Source of the DNA: Pogonophryne albipinna
Lineage: Eukaryota > Chordata > Actinopteri > Perciformes > Artedidraconidae
Reading direction: 5' to 3'
DNA: 64,000 nucleotides
NCBI GenBank assembly: GCA_028583405.1
Contig: CM053249.1
Coordinates: 37,549,686 to 37,613,685 of the forward strand
Below are positions 63,101-64,000 of the stretch, piece after piece. Position 1 is the first letter of the stretch. Each line of letters begins with the position of its first letter. The notes under the pieces are model-generated. The model did not search any database. It was not told the DNA's origin and saw nothing but the letters and a program-made list of their open reading frames with translations. Position numbers and translations under genes: made by a program.

Positions 63101-63754
63101 ACCCAGCTGCTGAGGAGGCATCTGTATACAAAAAGTCGTAACATGTCTTTGTTTATCTCAGAATCTTTCCTGTTGCACCATACGTTTTTTTTTGCTTCCT
63201 GTCTATCTTCTGCCGCTGTTCCCTCAAGTGTTTACTTCCTGTCTGTCTTCTTCTGCAGATTTCTCTGTCCTCTAGCTCTCTGTCTTTTAACCTATTTCCT
63301 TCTCTTGCTCCCTTTTTTTCCTTGACTGAGGACAGTTCAGCCATCATTAATTCAAAGTTGTGTGCTCTCGATTCAAATATAAGAACGACTATTGAAAAAG
63401 TATTCCACTGTTTTCTGACAGAGTAAAACAAATAATTGTTTTAGCCACCACTGACATTAATTGACCGAACTTCTTTCTGAGGATTGATATGACTGCACTT
63501 AGTCCCTTGATCACAGCTTCCTCCTTAGCAACCATCTGCTATAGAGAAAGAGCAGACCACTGACTGTCCAAACTAACCAATCAGATTCGAGAACGTAAGA
63601 ATGTAAGAGTAATCTGTACCTTCTACCATGTCCATGGAGTCTGGAGGTACACAGTGGCCGGCATGGCTCACTGCCCACACTGGGTGGTGGTATCCTAACT
63701 TCCTGTGGAGGGTCCGCATGAAGGTTTTGTAGAAGCCCACTACACCTGGGTTAC
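59928..63754 (-). CDS. ldah: ldah (lipid droplet-associated hydrolase), last five coding exons, 5' part outside window
   Basis: Minus-strand exons 63754-63620, 63121-62952, 62124-61884, 60350-60268 and 60116-59928 join in phase at GT-AG sites to 271 residues plus stop. The human protein has 325, so about 50 N-terminal residues lie to the right of the window. LDAH (C2orf43) is an alpha/beta-hydrolase on lipid droplets and ER, proposed to affect cholesterol ester and triglyceride turnover. Seen here: GNPGVVGFYKTF (HG-like oxyanion region), VWAVSHAGH, nucleophile serine in LLGHSIG, acid candidate in YYGATDHWCP, and histidine in FRHAF, so the triad is complete. It is convergent with alkbh1, with 2.3 kb between stop codons. 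Confidence 0.94.
60268..60350 (-). CDS. ldah: ldah exon
   Basis: After acceptor CTTTTTGTAG it encodes ANAMYMGGQEMKKVLERD then NLTIKKNLDK; donor AAG/GTAAGA. Corresponds to human ANAAYLGGQEM. Confidence 0.92.
60996..61720. mobile_element. MITE with GGCCTCATTTATAAA ends in ldah intron
   Basis: Left GGCCTCATTTATAAACG and right TTTTATAAATGAGGCC are inverted repeats. Just inside are GTACGCCATCTTTTGATCG and CGTACGCCATCTTTTCACG, again related. About 725 bp; no coding content. Harbinger- or hAT-like by its ends; target duplication unresolved. Confidence 0.7.
61884..62124 (-). CDS. ldah: ldah exon (lid / hydrophobic region)
   Basis: After acceptor TTTTTTGATGCAG it encodes ILKSIMLFPTIERMAQTSQG, KVMTPVLCGLRYVAYLPLFL and LSLLPEALKAGLIRLALGG, then to GDCA. 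The hydrophobic stretch corresponds to the lipid-droplet-binding part of LDAH. Donor CTG/GTTTGT. Confidence 0.92.
62952..63121 (-). CDS. ldah: ldah exon (nucleophile serine, GHSIG)
   Basis: After acceptor TGTATACAG it encodes DASSAAGYDVFGLDGQIEH, KLAFLRRHVPRDTRLVLL and GHSIGCYIILDMMKRNPELN; donor AAT/GTTAGT. Confidence 0.94.
63620..63754 (-). CDS. ldah: ldah exon (oxyanion region)
   Basis: After acceptor TGTATTCAG it encodes GNPGVVGFYKTFMRTLHRK, LGYHHPVWAVSHAGH and CVPPDSMDMVE; donor AAG/GTACAG, phase 1. Confidence 0.93.
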
Positions 63755-64000
63755 CTGAATACAAGACAGCAGAAGATCATATTTCTTCATTGCAAAGTGC
63801 AAAACTTTTAATAACTCAAACCATGAAACCTTAAGCTTTAGAAAAACTTTACATCAAGAAAGACATTTACAGTAAAATGCATTTTACTTTACGCAATTTA
63901 GGTGGTTATGAAATAAAGTTACCATAATAATATGTATATAGACATACCTTATTAATCCCAGAGTTAAAATGTAATGAACCAATACAAATGCATCAATGTA

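Overview
The window is nuclear DNA of a ray-finned fish, most likely a percomorph teleost. It has spliced vertebrate genes with GT-AG introns. More than half of the sequence is interspersed repeats of teleost types: L1 and L2 LINEs, hAT, piggyBac, pogo and Tc1 remnants, and many TIR-bounded non-autonomous elements. There are long (GT)n microsatellites. No bacterial, organellar or CRISPR feature was seen.

Four conserved protein-coding genes can be reconstructed exon by exon. From left to right they are adck1 (minus strand, only the first coding exon, 10480-10611), slirp (minus, complete, four exons, 31783-39924), alkbh1 (plus, complete, six exons, 39991-57593) and ldah (minus, last five exons, 59928-63754; the N-terminus lies beyond the right edge). 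slirp and alkbh1 are head to head with 66 bp between their start codons, so they share a compact bidirectional promoter. alkbh1 and ldah are tail to tail. Adck1, Slirp and Alkbh1 products are all linked to mitochondria in the literature; Ldah is a lipid-droplet hydrolase. The adck1/SLIRP/ALKBH1 neighbourhood matches human 14q24.3, but SNW1 was not seen and ldah (human chromosome 2) is the right-hand neighbour.

Layout: 1-2.0 kb, degenerate hAT transposase; 2.2-4.4 kb, 5'-truncated L1; 5.0-6.1 kb, hAT MITE with perfect 8-bp target duplication; 7.7-8.5 kb, BED-finger hAT pseudogene; 10.5 kb, adck1 exon; 10.7-15.2 kb, a large repeat-bounded element carrying apparent spliced exons; 16.7-18.4 kb, TTAA element; 20.2-21.8 kb, L1 remnant; 22.3-28.5 kb, inverted repeat around a decayed piggyBac; 29.0-30.1 kb, second copy of a TTAA composite; 30.4-30.8 kb, solo LTR; 31.8-39.9 kb, slirp with nested elements in its introns; 40.0-57.6 kb, alkbh1 with heavily invaded introns, including a three-deep nest in intron 3; 58-59.6 kb, Tc1 fragment and MITE; 59.9-63.8 kb, ldah.

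The most notable observations are: a 326-bp (GT)n tract ending 4 bp before the 3' splice site of alkbh1 exon 2; two copies of one repeat family that share terminal sequences but carry different start-codon exons; a candidate 64-residue spliced ORF inside one of those copies; a composite transposon present three times; and a perfect 48-bp palindrome in alkbh1 intron 5. All identifications come from reading the sequence and from remembered family features; no database search was run.
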